Shown here: piece by piece, positions 1 to 7,732 of the stretch
Position numbering within the stretch: position 1 is the first letter of the stretch
Layout of the letters: the number at the start of each line of letters is the position of its first letter
DNA from: Bacillota bacterium
GTDB lineage: Bacteria > Bacillota > Clostridia > Lachnospirales > Lachnospiraceae
Reading direction: 5' to 3'
DNA length: 64,000 bases
Assembly: GCA_023423335.1 (NCBI GenBank)
Contig: JAFAFU010000064.1
Coordinates: 1 to 64,000, forward strand
Made by a program: the position numbers and the translations under genes
Notes under the pieces: generated by a model
What the model was told of the DNA's origin: nothing
The model's input: the letters and a program-made list of their open reading frames with translations, nothing else
Database searches by the model: none

Positions 1-476
1 CGCTGGTTTCCCAGCTGGAGCAGCTGATTGCGGCAAAAACCGGTGAGTATCCTCAGATTGCAGGAAAGACCGCAGCGTTTTTCTACTTTAATCCTTCTGA
101 TTTAGGAAAGTTCTACGTTTATCTTCCTACGGATCCCCGTGCGGCATATCTTACTGATTTGGGAATGGAATTTCCTGATAGCGTCTTAAAGCTTGCCGAG
201 GGTTCAGCAAGCTTTGCCCTTGAGCTCAGTGCCGAAAATGCGGATGTATTAAAGGATGTGGATATCATAATCGCTTATGGTGATGCCGCTCTGCTGGATG
301 CACTACAGAAGGATGCCCTTATGAGTACAGTTCCTGCCGTACAGAGAAGCTCTGTCGTTCTGATTACAGACGGCACCCCTCTGGCAGCCTCCGGTACGCC
401 CAGTGCGTTATCCATTCCTGCAACCATCGATGAATATCTGAACCTGATCGGAGAGGCAGCTGATAAAGTAGAATGA
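1..476 (+). CDS. Iron-siderophore ABC transporter substrate-binding protein, C-terminal part
   Basis: The frame is open from base 3 to the TGA at 474-476 and has no start in the window, so about 157 C-terminal residues of a longer gene are seen. The text resembles the second lobe of FecB/FepB-type metal-chelate binding proteins, including a stretch in which a putative periplasmic helix carries DIIIAYGD and a C-terminal dimer-like tail IDEYLNLIGEAADKVE. The stop overlaps the start of the first permease by four bases (ATGA), which fits translational coupling of a binding protein, permease, permease, ATPase operon. The ligand is inferred to be a ferric siderophore or haem-like chelate from the permease family; nothing in this fragment identifies it. 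Confidence 0.8.
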   Translation, partial: LVSQLEQLIAAKTGEYPQIAGKTAAFFYFNPSDLGKFYVYLPTDPRAAYLTDLGMEFPDSVLKLAEGSASFALELSAENADVLKDVDIIIAYGDAALLDALQKDALMSTVPAVQRSSVVLITDGTPLAASGTPSALSIPATIDEYLNLIGEAADKVE

Positions 477-1471
477 AGCCTTTTAAAATAGTCCTGTTGT
501 TTTTAAGCAGTATGTTTTGTCTGGCATTGTGTGTTTTGGCCTCGCTGGCATTCGGAGCGCGGTATGTAGGTTTTTCCGAAGTGATGAAGGCATTGTTTCA
601 TTCGGAAAATACATCCTTTCATGCTTTGGTCGTCCGTGAGCGTATTCCCAGAACTATATTCAGTATGATTGCCGGAGCTTCTCTTGGAGTCTCCGGCACT
701 CTGATGCAGGCGGTTACCCGCAATCCCATCGCAGATCCGAGTATATTAGGGGTCAATACAGGGGCATCTCTGTTTGTTGTAAGCGGTATCGCGTTTTTTC
801 ATATCAATACCGCAGGCCAATACATATGGTTTGCTCTGGCCGGTGCGGCCGTAACTGCCGTATTTGTGTACGGAATCGGTTCCATAGGCTCCGGCGGTGC
901 AACCCCCATAAAGCTTGCGTTAGCAGGTGCAGCTACCAGTGCTGCCTTATCTTCTCTGGTTAGCGCGGTGATTCTTCCCAGGACAGAGGTCATGAATGCG
1001 TTCCGATTCTGGCAGGTTGGAAGTGTCAGCGGCGCAACCTGGGAGGGAATAGCCACAGTATCACCATTTCTTATTATAGGGATCATAATAGGAATTCTGG
1101 TCACACCGGCATTAAATGCCATGGCGTTGGGAGATGAGGTCGCTACGGGACTGGGGGTACGGACAGGGGTGGTAAGAATTATCAGCGCTTTTGCCGGTGT
1201 TCTGCTATGCGGGGCAACGACAGCCCTGGCCGGACCGATTGGATTTGTGGGGCTGATGCTTCCCCATACGATGCGCCTGATTTTCGGGCCGAACCTGCGG
1301 TATATCGTTCCCATGTCTGCGGTTGGCGGAGCGATTCTTCTGACCGGCTCGGATATTGCCGGCCGTCTTATCGGTAAACCCGGCGAGCTTGAGGCGGGGA
1401 TTATTACAGCATTTTTTGGGGCACCGATCCTGATTGTCATTGCTATGAGAGCGAAGGTGCGGTCAATATGA
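473..1471 (+). CDS. FecCD-family iron-chelate ABC permease, subunit 1
   Basis: This 332-residue polytopic protein has about nine hydrophobic segments and the hallmarks of FecCD/BtuC permeases: an early GxxLGVSGTLMQ stretch followed by NPIADPSILGVNTGA, and the cytoplasmic coupling motif GPIGFVGLMLPH near residue 260. It forms half of the membrane channel for an iron-chelate importer. The start overlaps the binding-protein stop (ATGA), and its own stop overlaps the next permease in the same way, so all four genes are expected to be co-translated. Family assignment is secure; the exact siderophore is unknown. Confidence 0.93.
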   Translation: MKPFKIVLLFLSSMFCLALCVLASLAFGARYVGFSEVMKALFHSENTSFHALVVRERIPRTIFSMIAGASLGVSGTLMQAVTRNPIADPSILGVNTGASLFVVSGIAFFHINTAGQYIWFALAGAAVTAVFVYGIGSIGSGGATPIKLALAGAATSAALSSLVSAVILPRTEVMNAFRFWQVGSVSGATWEGIATVSPFLIIGIIIGILVTPALNAMALGDEVATGLGVRTGVVRIISAFAGVLLCGATTALAGPIGFVGLMLPHTMRLIFGPNLRYIVPMSAVGGAILLTGSDIAGRLIGKPGELEAGIITAFFGAPILIVIAMRAKVRSI

Positions 1472-2502
1472 TGAATAAAAATCTTGATATTATCAAAAAA
1501 GGTTATGATCACAGAAGATTCCGCTGGATTATGGTCACGATGCTTCTGGTTGTTCTAACCTTATTCCTCTCCGGGGTCATGCTGATACTGGGGAATACCA
1601 GGTATCCGATCACCACGGTGATCCGGGTTCTTTTCGGAGAGCAGATACAGGGAGCTTCCTTTGCCATCGGGACGCTGCGGTTACCAAGGATGCTTTCCGG
1701 ACTTCTGGCTGGGATTGCATTCGGGATGGCAGGAAACACGTTTCAGACCATGCTTCGGAACCCACTGGCCAGTCCGGATATTATCGGAGTAACCTCCGGT
1801 TCCAGCGTGGCTGCTGTTTTTTGTATCATTATTCTTAAAATAAGCGGAAATACGGTTTCTGCGGCAGCAGTGATTTCAGGGCTATCCGTTGCGGCGCTGA
1901 TCTATCTGCTTTCAAAGGGCGGAAGCTTTTCGGGCGGAAGGCTGATTTTGATTGGAATCGGGATACAGGCGATGCTTAACGCAGTGATATCCTTTTTATT
2001 AATCAGAGCGAACCAGTATGATGTACCGGCCGCGCTCCGCTGGCTGAACGGAAGCTTAAACGGAATGCAGATGAAACGTATTCCGGGGCTTTTTCTTGTT
2101 GTAATCATCTTTGGCTCTGTGATTGCATTGTTGGGAAGACATCTTAAAATTCTGGAATTAGGAGAACAATCCGCCGTTACGCTGGGGTTAAAAACGGATC
2201 AGACCCGTTTGCTGTTAGTCTTAAGTGCCGTTTTTTTGATTGCTTATTCAACCGCGGTAACCGGACCGATAGCCTTTGTAGCTTTTCTTGCGGGACCCAT
2301 CGCCGGCAGACTTGCGGGGACAGGAATGTCCAATGGGATACCGTCGGGTTTGGTTGGGGCATCCCTGGTGCTGGGTGCGGATTTAATCGGTCAGTTTGCC
2401 TTTGATATCCGATTTCCCGTGGGTATCATCACAGGCATCCTTGGCGCACCATACCTTCTATATCTATTGATACGTATGAACCGGACAGGAGGAGCGGCAT
2501 GA
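1468..2502 (+). CDS. FecCD-family iron-chelate ABC permease, subunit 2
   Basis: This 344-residue membrane protein is the second permease of the importer. It has the family motif NPLASPDIIGVTSGSS around residue 95 and the coupling-loop region GPIAFVAFLAGPIAG near residue 265, typical of the FepG/FhuG-like partner. The first ATG overlaps the previous stop; an ATG three bases later is also possible. It presumably pairs with the preceding permease as a heterodimer, because both are present and clearly diverged. It overlaps the ATPase gene by four bases. Confidence 0.93.
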   Translation: MMNKNLDIIKKGYDHRRFRWIMVTMLLVVLTLFLSGVMLILGNTRYPITTVIRVLFGEQIQGASFAIGTLRLPRMLSGLLAGIAFGMAGNTFQTMLRNPLASPDIIGVTSGSSVAAVFCIIILKISGNTVSAAAVISGLSVAALIYLLSKGGSFSGGRLILIGIGIQAMLNAVISFLLIRANQYDVPAALRWLNGSLNGMQMKRIPGLFLVVIIFGSVIALLGRHLKILELGEQSAVTLGLKTDQTRLLLVLSAVFLIAYSTAVTGPIAFVAFLAGPIAGRLAGTGMSNGIPSGLVGASLVLGADLIGQFAFDIRFPVGIITGILGAPYLLYLLIRMNRTGGAA

Positions 2503-3311
2503 ATGAAGCGAAGCACTTTTCGGCAAGGAATATCGTTGCCGGGTATGATAAAAAAATAATAGTGAACGGTATTGATGTGGTCATACCGAGTAATGAGATC
2601 AGTGTGATTATAGGAGCAAATGCCTGCGGTAAATCCACCTTATTAAAAACGCTTGCCAGACTGATCAAGCCGGTATCGGGTGAGATCGTACTTGACGGAA
2701 AGCAAATCAGTTCGATTGGATCGAAGCAGCTGGCCCGGTCCTTAGGTTTGCTTCCTCAGTCTCCGGTGGTTCCGGAAGGGATTATGGTGTCAGACCTTGT
2801 GGCGCGGGGGCGGTTTCCATATCAGACTTTCTTAAAGGGAATGGATAAAAAGGATTATGAAGCGGTGGAAGAAGCCCTGGATATAATGGGAATTACGGAG
2901 CTTGCCAACCGAAGCGTGGATGAGCTGTCCGGCGGACAGCGCCAGAGGGTTTGGATCGCTATGGCTCTGGCCCAGCAGACGGATATTCTCCTCCTGGATG
3001 AACCGACCACATTTCTTGACATTGCCTATCAGATCGAGATTCTGGACTTATTGACGGACTTAAACCGCAGACGTAAAACCACGATTGTTATGGTGCTTCA
3101 TGATATCAACCTGTCCGCACGGTACGCGGATCACATCTTTGCCGTACATAAGGGCAGGCTGGTTGCCCAGGGAAAACCGGCGGAGGTAATCACCGAAGCC
3201 ATGATGAAACAGGTTTTTGGACTTAATTGTGCGGTGATAAAGGACCCGGTTTCCGGTTCACCCTTTATTGTGCCGAAGGGAAGACATTATGTAAGGCCTC
3301 TGGAGGCATAG
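2499..3311 (+). CDS. FecE/FepC-type iron-chelate ABC transporter ATPase
   Basis: This 270-residue ATPase energises the importer. Walker A is at residues 39-47 (GANACGKST, with Ala-Cys in place of the more usual Gly-Cys), the ABC signature LSGGQRQR starts at 143, Walker B ILLLDE is at 163-168, and a switch histidine lies in VLHDINLSARY. GGAGGAGC lies just before the ATG. The length matches FepC/FhuC proteins (about 255-275 residues). It is the last gene of the operon and is followed by a hairpin terminator at 3365-3401. Confidence 0.95.
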   Translation: MNEAKHFSARNIVAGYDKKIIVNGIDVVIPSNEISVIIGANACGKSTLLKTLARLIKPVSGEIVLDGKQISSIGSKQLARSLGLLPQSPVVPEGIMVSDLVARGRFPYQTFLKGMDKKDYEAVEEALDIMGITELANRSVDELSGGQRQRVWIAMALAQQTDILLLDEPTTFLDIAYQIEILDLLTDLNRRRKTTIVMVLHDINLSARYADHIFAVHKGRLVAQGKPAEVITEAMMKQVFGLNCAVIKDPVSGSPFIVPKGRHYVRPLEA

Positions 3312-3364
3312 ATTTTGATATCGTCCTTAAGGATAATAATTATACCGGTCACTCATATAATTAA

Positions 3365-3401
3365 AAGGGATTGCTGAAAAAATCAGGCAATCCCTTCTTT
3401 T
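3365..3401. terminator. Bidirectional intrinsic terminator
   Basis: A perfect 10-bp stem (AAGGGATTGC / GCAATCCCTT) with a 12-nt loop is followed by CTTTT on the plus strand and by TTTTAATT on the minus strand. It separates the convergent iron-importer operon and the RsmH-like gene and probably serves both. Confidence 0.85.
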
Positions 3402-3453
3402 ACGGAGACTATAAGGTATCATGATATTGATATCCGGTAAACAACGGCAAGAA

Positions 3454-4503
3454 TCATGCTTTAACAGCCCATCGCAATTTGGCGGAACGGGCACGGCTAT
3501 TGGTGTTACATTCCTCCAGAGAAGGCCGGATAGCCTCCGGTGATATTTCCCGATAGATCCCTTCTCGGTGAAAACGTTGAAATGATTTTTTGACGAGACG
3601 ATCTTCTCCTGAGTGAAAGGAAAGGATAGCAACCCGCCCGTTCTCGGCAAGAGCGGCGGGTAGTTTTTCCAGAAATTCATATAGCACTTCAAATTCACTA
3701 TTGACATCAATTCGTAATGCCTGAAAGCATCGCTGACAGGATTTTTTGATTTCCTCATTCCGGATATTTTCAGGAATGAATTTTAGGGCATCCCTGATAA
3801 TTTGCCGGAGTTCGGTGGTTGTCGATATATCGGTTCCTTTTTTGATTGCGGACACAATAGCACGGGAAATCACTTCGGCATTCGGCTCGTCCGAGTTTTC
3901 TACCAGCATTCCCTTTAATTCATCCTGTGAAATGGTTTTTAACCGGGCTGCTGCGGACATCCCTTTGTCCGGGTTTAGCCGTAAGTCCAATGGTCCTTCA
4001 TTCTTAAAGGAAAAGCCTCTCTCAGGATTGTCGATTTGCATGGAAGAGACACCCAGATCGGCTATTATAAAATTCAAGGGTCCTGCCTCGGAAGTAATTT
4101 GATCGATATCGGAGAAGTTCAATTGCTTAACCGTTAAAATTTCAGGGCCGTAACCTAAGCGTTCCAGACGTTCCCTGGTGCGGGGTAATTCAATGGGATC
4201 TACATCGGTTGCATATAAGTGACCCTTGGAATCTAAGCATTTCAAAATTTCCAGGGTATGACCGCCATAGCCCAGGGTTGCGTCCAAACCGGTTTGACCG
4301 GGCGTGATTTGTAAGAATTCTAATATTTCGTTAACACAAATGGAACGGTGCATACCTGCAGGAGTATTGCCCTTTTGAATCACCCTTGCCACAGCATCAG
4401 CATATTTTTCCGGCTGCAGCTCCTTGTATTTTTCGTTAAATGTCTTAGGATGAGTACCTTTATACCGAATACGCCGTTGATGCTTCTGCCCCTGATTGTT
4501 CAT
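3454..4503 (-). CDS. RsmH/MraW-like 16S rRNA (cytosine-N4) methyltransferase paralogue with N-terminal extension
   Basis: This 349-residue protein has the RsmH signature blocks: SAM-binding DATLGYGGHTLEIL after residue 90, ADLGVSSMQIDNPERGFSF, the DLRLNP block, SFHSGEDRLVKKSF and the C-terminal RARSAKLRWAV. RsmH methylates N4 of C1402 in 16S rRNA. The usual rsmH lies in the mraZ-ftsL division cluster and is about 310 residues. This gene is alone and carries about 45 extra residues at the N terminus that are basic and polar (KGTHPKTFNEKYKELQPEKY). It may be a second paralogue with another RNA target, or the only copy moved away from the division cluster; the window cannot tell. A weak ribosome site (GGCGGGTGG) precedes the ATG. 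Confidence 0.85.
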   Translation of the reverse strand: MNNQGQKHQRRIRYKGTHPKTFNEKYKELQPEKYADAVARVIQKGNTPAGMHRSICVNEILEFLQITPGQTGLDATLGYGGHTLEILKCLDSKGHLYATDVDPIELPRTRERLERLGYGPEILTVKQLNFSDIDQITSEAGPLNFIIADLGVSSMQIDNPERGFSFKNEGPLDLRLNPDKGMSAAARLKTISQDELKGMLVENSDEPNAEVISRAIVSAIKKGTDISTTTELRQIIRDALKFIPENIRNEEIKKSCQRCFQALRIDVNSEFEVLYEFLEKLPAALAENGRVAILSFHSGEDRLVKKSFQRFHREGIYREISPEAIRPSLEECNTNSRARSAKLRWAVKA

Positions 4504-4544
4504 TGCATGACCACCCGCCTTTTTATAGCTTTTTATAATAACAA

Positions 4545-4572
4545 ATTATATGATACCAAATACAATCCACAA
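4545..4572 (-). promoter_or_regulatory. Probable promoter of the RsmH-like gene
   Basis: On the minus strand TTGTGG is followed by a 16-nt spacer and a consensus TATAAT, about 40 nt upstream of the start codon. Confidence 0.5.
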
Positions 4573-4739
4573 AAGCAATACACGCACCGGTACGAATAGG
4601 AAAGGCGTTTTCGGAGGGCATATATGGAAATACAATGGAGTATAACAACCATTATATATATAATTTTCACAAAATAACAAACGAAAAAAGCTTAATTTTA
4701 TTAAATATGCAGATTAACCTATAAAGTGACAAAATATGA

Positions 4740-4768
4740 TTGCTTATGCAAACCCCTTATGATATAAT
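4740..4768 (+). promoter_or_regulatory. Sigma-A-type promoter of the DszB-like/ABC operon leader
   Basis: TTGCTT, a 17-nt spacer and a perfect TATAAT are seen. It is the only convincing promoter in the 766-base gap before the lipoprotein gene, and transcription from it runs straight into a terminated leader. Confidence 0.75.
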
Positions 4769-4774
4769 TCAATC

Positions 4775-4899
4775 AATTCAAGTAAATATATATGAATACT
4801 ATGAATTAAAAAATGAATAGCAGCACAGCATGGAATGGTTGACTGGAAAGCCAGAGACCCTGAATAATTAACGTGTTTAATTATTCGGAGTCTTTTTTT
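4775..4899 (+). ncRNA. Structured leader RNA ending in an intrinsic terminator (candidate riboswitch or attenuator)
   Basis: Downstream of the promoter lies about 125 nt that can form a compact hairpin at 4837-4859 (outer GG/CC, a TGA/AGA internal loop, then a CTGG-AAAG-CCAG tetraloop stem). A 10-bp terminator stem at 4862-4886 (GAATAATTAA / TTAATTATTC) follows and ends in a T run at 4893-4899. The GACC at 4856-4859 belongs to the first hairpin and lies beside the terminator's 5' arm, so the two structures could compete, as in a transcription-control switch. I do not recognise the aptamer: the conserved cores of TPP, SAM, guanidine, cobalamin, glycine, ZTP, FMN and T-box elements are not evident. 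It could instead be a small independent RNA. Confidence 0.5.
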
Positions 4900-4907
4900 A
4901 TACCGGA

Positions 4908-5185
4908 CAGGATTCTGGTGACAAAAGCAAATTTAAAAATATGATTCGTCAATTTGCACAGTTTAGCTGGTAATAGTGTGATGCAGAACATAGTTCATTC
5001 GCAACACGCTTCCTCTTGGATGAAGTACGTAGTGGTACGTAAGGCCCTAAAACACAGAGCCTAAGTACCAACGACTTCATAACAGTTGCTCATGGAATTA
5101 TGTTATGCATCACTTCAATATCGTTAGTGAATGTGCAAATTGACGAGACCGTGATGCTCGAAGGGCTTTTGACACCTGAATCCTG
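4908..5185. repeat. MITE-like long palindromic intergenic element, copy 1
   Basis: Almost the whole segment folds on itself. Outer arms CAGGATTC/GAATCCTG and CAAAAGC/GCTTTTG enclose CGTCAATTTGC/GCAAATTGACG, then GTGATGCAGAACATAG paired with the stretch ending ATGCATCAC, then ATGAAGT/ACTTCAT, and a terminal GGCCC-loop-GAGCC. A second copy sits at 53983-54234 on the same strand; the central 199 bases (4947-5145) are closely similar between them. No transposase is present, so any mobility would need one elsewhere. It lies in the 5' leader of the ABC operon, between the leader terminator and the first gene. Nothing else is evident in 5186-5256. Confidence 0.8.
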
Positions 5186-5269
5186 ACAGGAATATTTTCA
5201 AAAAATTTCCAGAAAAGAAGAAAAAAGATCATTCGGAATTAAAAAAACATTAAGATGGAGGAAAAAAGA

Positions 5270-6475
5270 ATGAAAAAGAGATTATGGAAGTTAGTTGTGA
5301 GCATAGCATTGGTTTCAATATTTCTTATCGGCTGCGGAAATAAATCAACCGATACGACTGCTCCGACCAAGAAACCTGAAGTGAAAACATCGGATGGAAC
5401 CGGTCAGAAGGAACCCGGAGCCTCAGATACAAATGGGCAGGGGACAGCCGAAACTGACGCACAGAAGTTAGCCGGAGAATTACTTACAAGAAATATTACG
5501 AAAAATGATATTGTTACAGAAGAAGTGATAACTGAACTCATTAAAGAATTGAAGGTGAAATATCAGTTTGAAAAGTTGAATGATTTTAAAGTGGCATCCG
5601 CAGAATGGGTATATGTAGCAGATGGAAAAGGATGGTTAAAGGACTTATATGGCGATAACGGAACTAAGGTATCCATTGTTGAGGGTACAATTGGTAACGA
5701 AGCACAATTAATGGAGCGGAATGAGTTACATATTTCCAGCCGAATGCTATATCCGTACTTAATTTATAAATCAAAGGGTGCACAAATCAGTGCAATTCAA
5801 ATATCGGAACGTCCAAGCCCGGAAATTGTAACCGTATTAGTGAATGCCAAATCAGATATTAATTCCTTTGAGGATTTAAAAGGAAAGAAAATAGGCAGCT
5901 GGAACGCAGGATGCCAGTATGTGGCTTTGATTGAGCGTACGGAGGATCTTGGATGGGAAGAGGGTAAGGATTGGACCTATATAAATGTATCCAATGACGG
6001 TTTAAAAACTGCTTTGGTTGCGGGAGAGCTGGATGCAATTTCAGTACATCCGCTCACCAGCTTTAATTCCAGCATTATTGACGGCTCCTTAAGGGAAATC
6101 GCAAATGCGGCTCAGGATGGGACCTATGTAAATAACGGAGGTGCTTCGGTATTCTTTTCACCGACGGAGTTTGCAGAGGAAAACACCAGTATATTAAAAG
6201 CGTTTTTGAAGCTGCGTGAAGCAATTGTTTCTTATATTTTAGACAATGAAGAAGAAGCTGCCAAAGTGGTGGAAGGAATTACCCGTGTACCGGCTGAAAA
6301 TACGATTTTTTGGTGGGAGCGTTCAAAAGAAACCTTCTTTGCTTCGAGCGATACCCTGGAAAACCTTAAGACCGGTACTGCGAAATACCAGGATTGGTTA
6401 GTAGAGCATGGAACAATTAGTCCGGCGGATGTGATAGATGCCGATGAATTTTTCTTAGAGACTTATTTTAAATAA
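5270..6475 (+). CDS. NitT/TauT-type ABC transporter substrate-binding lipoprotein
   Basis: The start at 5270 is chosen because GGAGG at 5257-5261 sits eight bases before it; an upstream in-frame ATG overlaps this ribosome site. The 401-residue product has a lipoprotein signal peptide with lipobox LIGC and lipidated Cys22. A Thr/Gly/Glu-rich linker follows, then a periplasmic-binding fold of the NMT1/SsuA/TauA superfamily with typical phrases such as FEDLKGKKIGSWNAG and ALVAGELDAISVHP. It should capture the substrate for the permease and ATPase encoded downstream. The ligand cannot be read from sequence. The adjoining DszB-like genes point to a sulfur-containing organic acid, which is an inference. 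Confidence 0.85.
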   Translation: MKKRLWKLVVSIALVSIFLIGCGNKSTDTTAPTKKPEVKTSDGTGQKEPGASDTNGQGTAETDAQKLAGELLTRNITKNDIVTEEVITELIKELKVKYQFEKLNDFKVASAEWVYVADGKGWLKDLYGDNGTKVSIVEGTIGNEAQLMERNELHISSRMLYPYLIYKSKGAQISAIQISERPSPEIVTVLVNAKSDINSFEDLKGKKIGSWNAGCQYVALIERTEDLGWEEGKDWTYINVSNDGLKTALVAGELDAISVHPLTSFNSSIIDGSLREIANAAQDGTYVNNGGASVFFSPTEFAEENTSILKAFLKLREAIVSYILDNEEEAAKVVEGITRVPAENTIFWWERSKETFFASSDTLENLKTGTAKYQDWLVEHGTISPADVIDADEFFLETYFK

Positions 6476-6489
6476 AGGAGAACTATATT

Positions 6490-7521
6490 ATGGCGGAAAA
6501 CAGAGAAATTTACTATACCATATGTCCGGTTGGCAATGCTTCTTATATTGCGGCAAACAAAGGCTTCTTACAGGAGGGACTGGGTAAGCTGGGTGTAACA
6601 CCGGTACGTCTTCAAACCCTGGCACAGGATAAATGGGCGGATCATTTTCACTATAAAAACGATAGACTTTTCCGTGAAGGAGGCAATACCCCTCCTTTGT
6701 GGGCCAAGTCAAACGGAACGGAAGTTGTTTTAATCGGGCTCAATTTATTGGAACAAAGACAAGTTATTCTTGCCAAATCAAACTCACGAATTACCAATGC
6801 GGATCAGATCAGAGGAGCCAGAATTGGTATTCCGGCCCATCCCAATGCATTAATCGATTTTCATAAAGCGACTGCGGAGCAGGCCTTTGAATTACTCCTG
6901 GCTGCAAGAGGTATTTCGAAAGAGGATGTAACGTTCGTAGAGCTTGTGGATCCGGATGATTTTATTATATCCGGCAAAGGAAAAGCGAAACGCAGCGACG
7001 GCGGCAGTGTGGAGCTGGATGCGCTGGATGCGGGTGAAGTGGATGTGATTTTTGTTAAATTGTCCCTGATTCAGAGATATTTGGATACCGGTAAGTACAA
7101 AGTTGTTTATGATCTTGCGGCAAACCGTGAACAGTTAGCCCCGATTAACAATGAATACCCCAATACCTTAACCGTGAGTAAAAAATTAGCGGAGGAAGAG
7201 CCGGAGGTAGTGGTTGAGTTTGTAAAGCAGACCTTACTGGCAGCGGAATGGGCGGCAAAAAACCGGATTGAGGCAGAGAGGCTTCTGGCGGAACAAACCT
7301 ATGGGGACTTATGGCAATATCAGAATTCTTTTGATAAATATTTTTATAAGCATTTGGCGCCGAACCTGTCACAGGAAAGTTTATTGGCATTAGACAGCAG
7401 AGCTAAGTTTTTGTATGACAATGGGTATTTGAGTACTCCGGTAGATGTATATGAATGGTCCGATGAATATTTTCTAAAAACTGCAATCCAGGAAATTGAA
7501 GCAGAACGAAACCACGGTTAA
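6490..7521 (+). CDS. DszB-like sulfinate desulfinase family protein, paralogue 1
   Basis: This 343-residue protein has no signal peptide although it belongs to the same fold superfamily as ABC binding proteins. Its N-terminal half aligns by eye with Rhodococcus DszB (2'-hydroxybiphenyl-2-sulfinate desulfinase). YTICPVGNAS matches the region around DszB Cys27, HFHYKNDRLFREGGNTPP matches the stretch with His60 and Arg70, and the double glycine that follows is kept. Here the residues are Cys12, His52, Arg62 and Gly64-Gly65; the His-to-Arg spacing of ten is the same as in DszB. A soluble C-S cleaving enzyme releasing sulfite is therefore plausible. A cytoplasmic binding protein without catalysis remains possible. 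It is 14 bases downstream of the lipoprotein gene and has a second paralogue at 9363-10370. Confidence 0.75.
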   Translation: MAENREIYYTICPVGNASYIAANKGFLQEGLGKLGVTPVRLQTLAQDKWADHFHYKNDRLFREGGNTPPLWAKSNGTEVVLIGLNLLEQRQVILAKSNSRITNADQIRGARIGIPAHPNALIDFHKATAEQAFELLLAARGISKEDVTFVELVDPDDFIISGKGKAKRSDGGSVELDALDAGEVDVIFVKLSLIQRYLDTGKYKVVYDLAANREQLAPINNEYPNTLTVSKKLAEEEPEVVVEFVKQTLLAAEWAAKNRIEAERLLAEQTYGDLWQYQNSFDKYFYKHLAPNLSQESLLALDSRAKFLYDNGYLSTPVDVYEWSDEYFLKTAIQEIEAERNHG

Positions 7522-7527
7522 AGGAGA

Positions 7528-7732
7528 TAGTGTGAAAAGTATTCTGAAAAAGCCGGAATACTTGGGAAGAACGGCGAATGTTCGTGCAGTGGTACTCACA
7601 TCTTGTTCTTCCGGGTATTCATGTTGGTAGTGTGAAGAAGAGCACTTCACACGGCAAATTTGCGTCTGACCAATGTGAAAGCAAAGCTTTCATATTCCAA
7701 ATTCACGGGCATTGGCAGCATGGAGGATTATT
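7528..7732 (+). repeat. Composite hairpin-module repeat carrying the ribosome site of the permease gene
   Basis: The 200-base gap inside the operon is built of palindromic modules. TAGTGTGAA opens just after an AGGAG at 7522-7526. AAGTATTC/GAATACTT pairs at 7537-7563. A branched module runs from GGGAAGAAC (7564) to GTTCTTCC (7605-7612) with two small hairpins inside. A second TAGTGTGAAG...CTTCACAC hairpin is at 7628-7652, and a further GTGAAAGC/GCTTTCA hairpin follows. The last 32 bases (7701-7732), ending in ATGGAGG at 7720-7726, recur before 13985 and 39361. The permease ATG follows six bases after that ribosome site. Confidence 0.75.

Noticed and set aside
799..1512. 237-residue minus-strand open frame opposite the first FecCD permease
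   Set aside because: It is low-complexity Pro/Ile/Arg text antisense to a well-conserved permease and has no ribosome site or family likeness.
4775..4899. TPP riboswitch before an NMT1/ThiY-like protein
   Set aside because: The conserved CTGAGA and the other TPP core segments are absent and the leader is too short.
6490..7521. Ordinary ABC solute-binding protein
   Set aside because: No signal peptide or lipobox is present, and the DszB Cys/His/Arg positions are kept in both paralogues; the alternative is not fully excluded.
7528..7732. CRISPR-like array from repeated intergenic pieces
   Set aside because: The pieces are palindromic modules of different types without regular spacers, and no cas gene is present.
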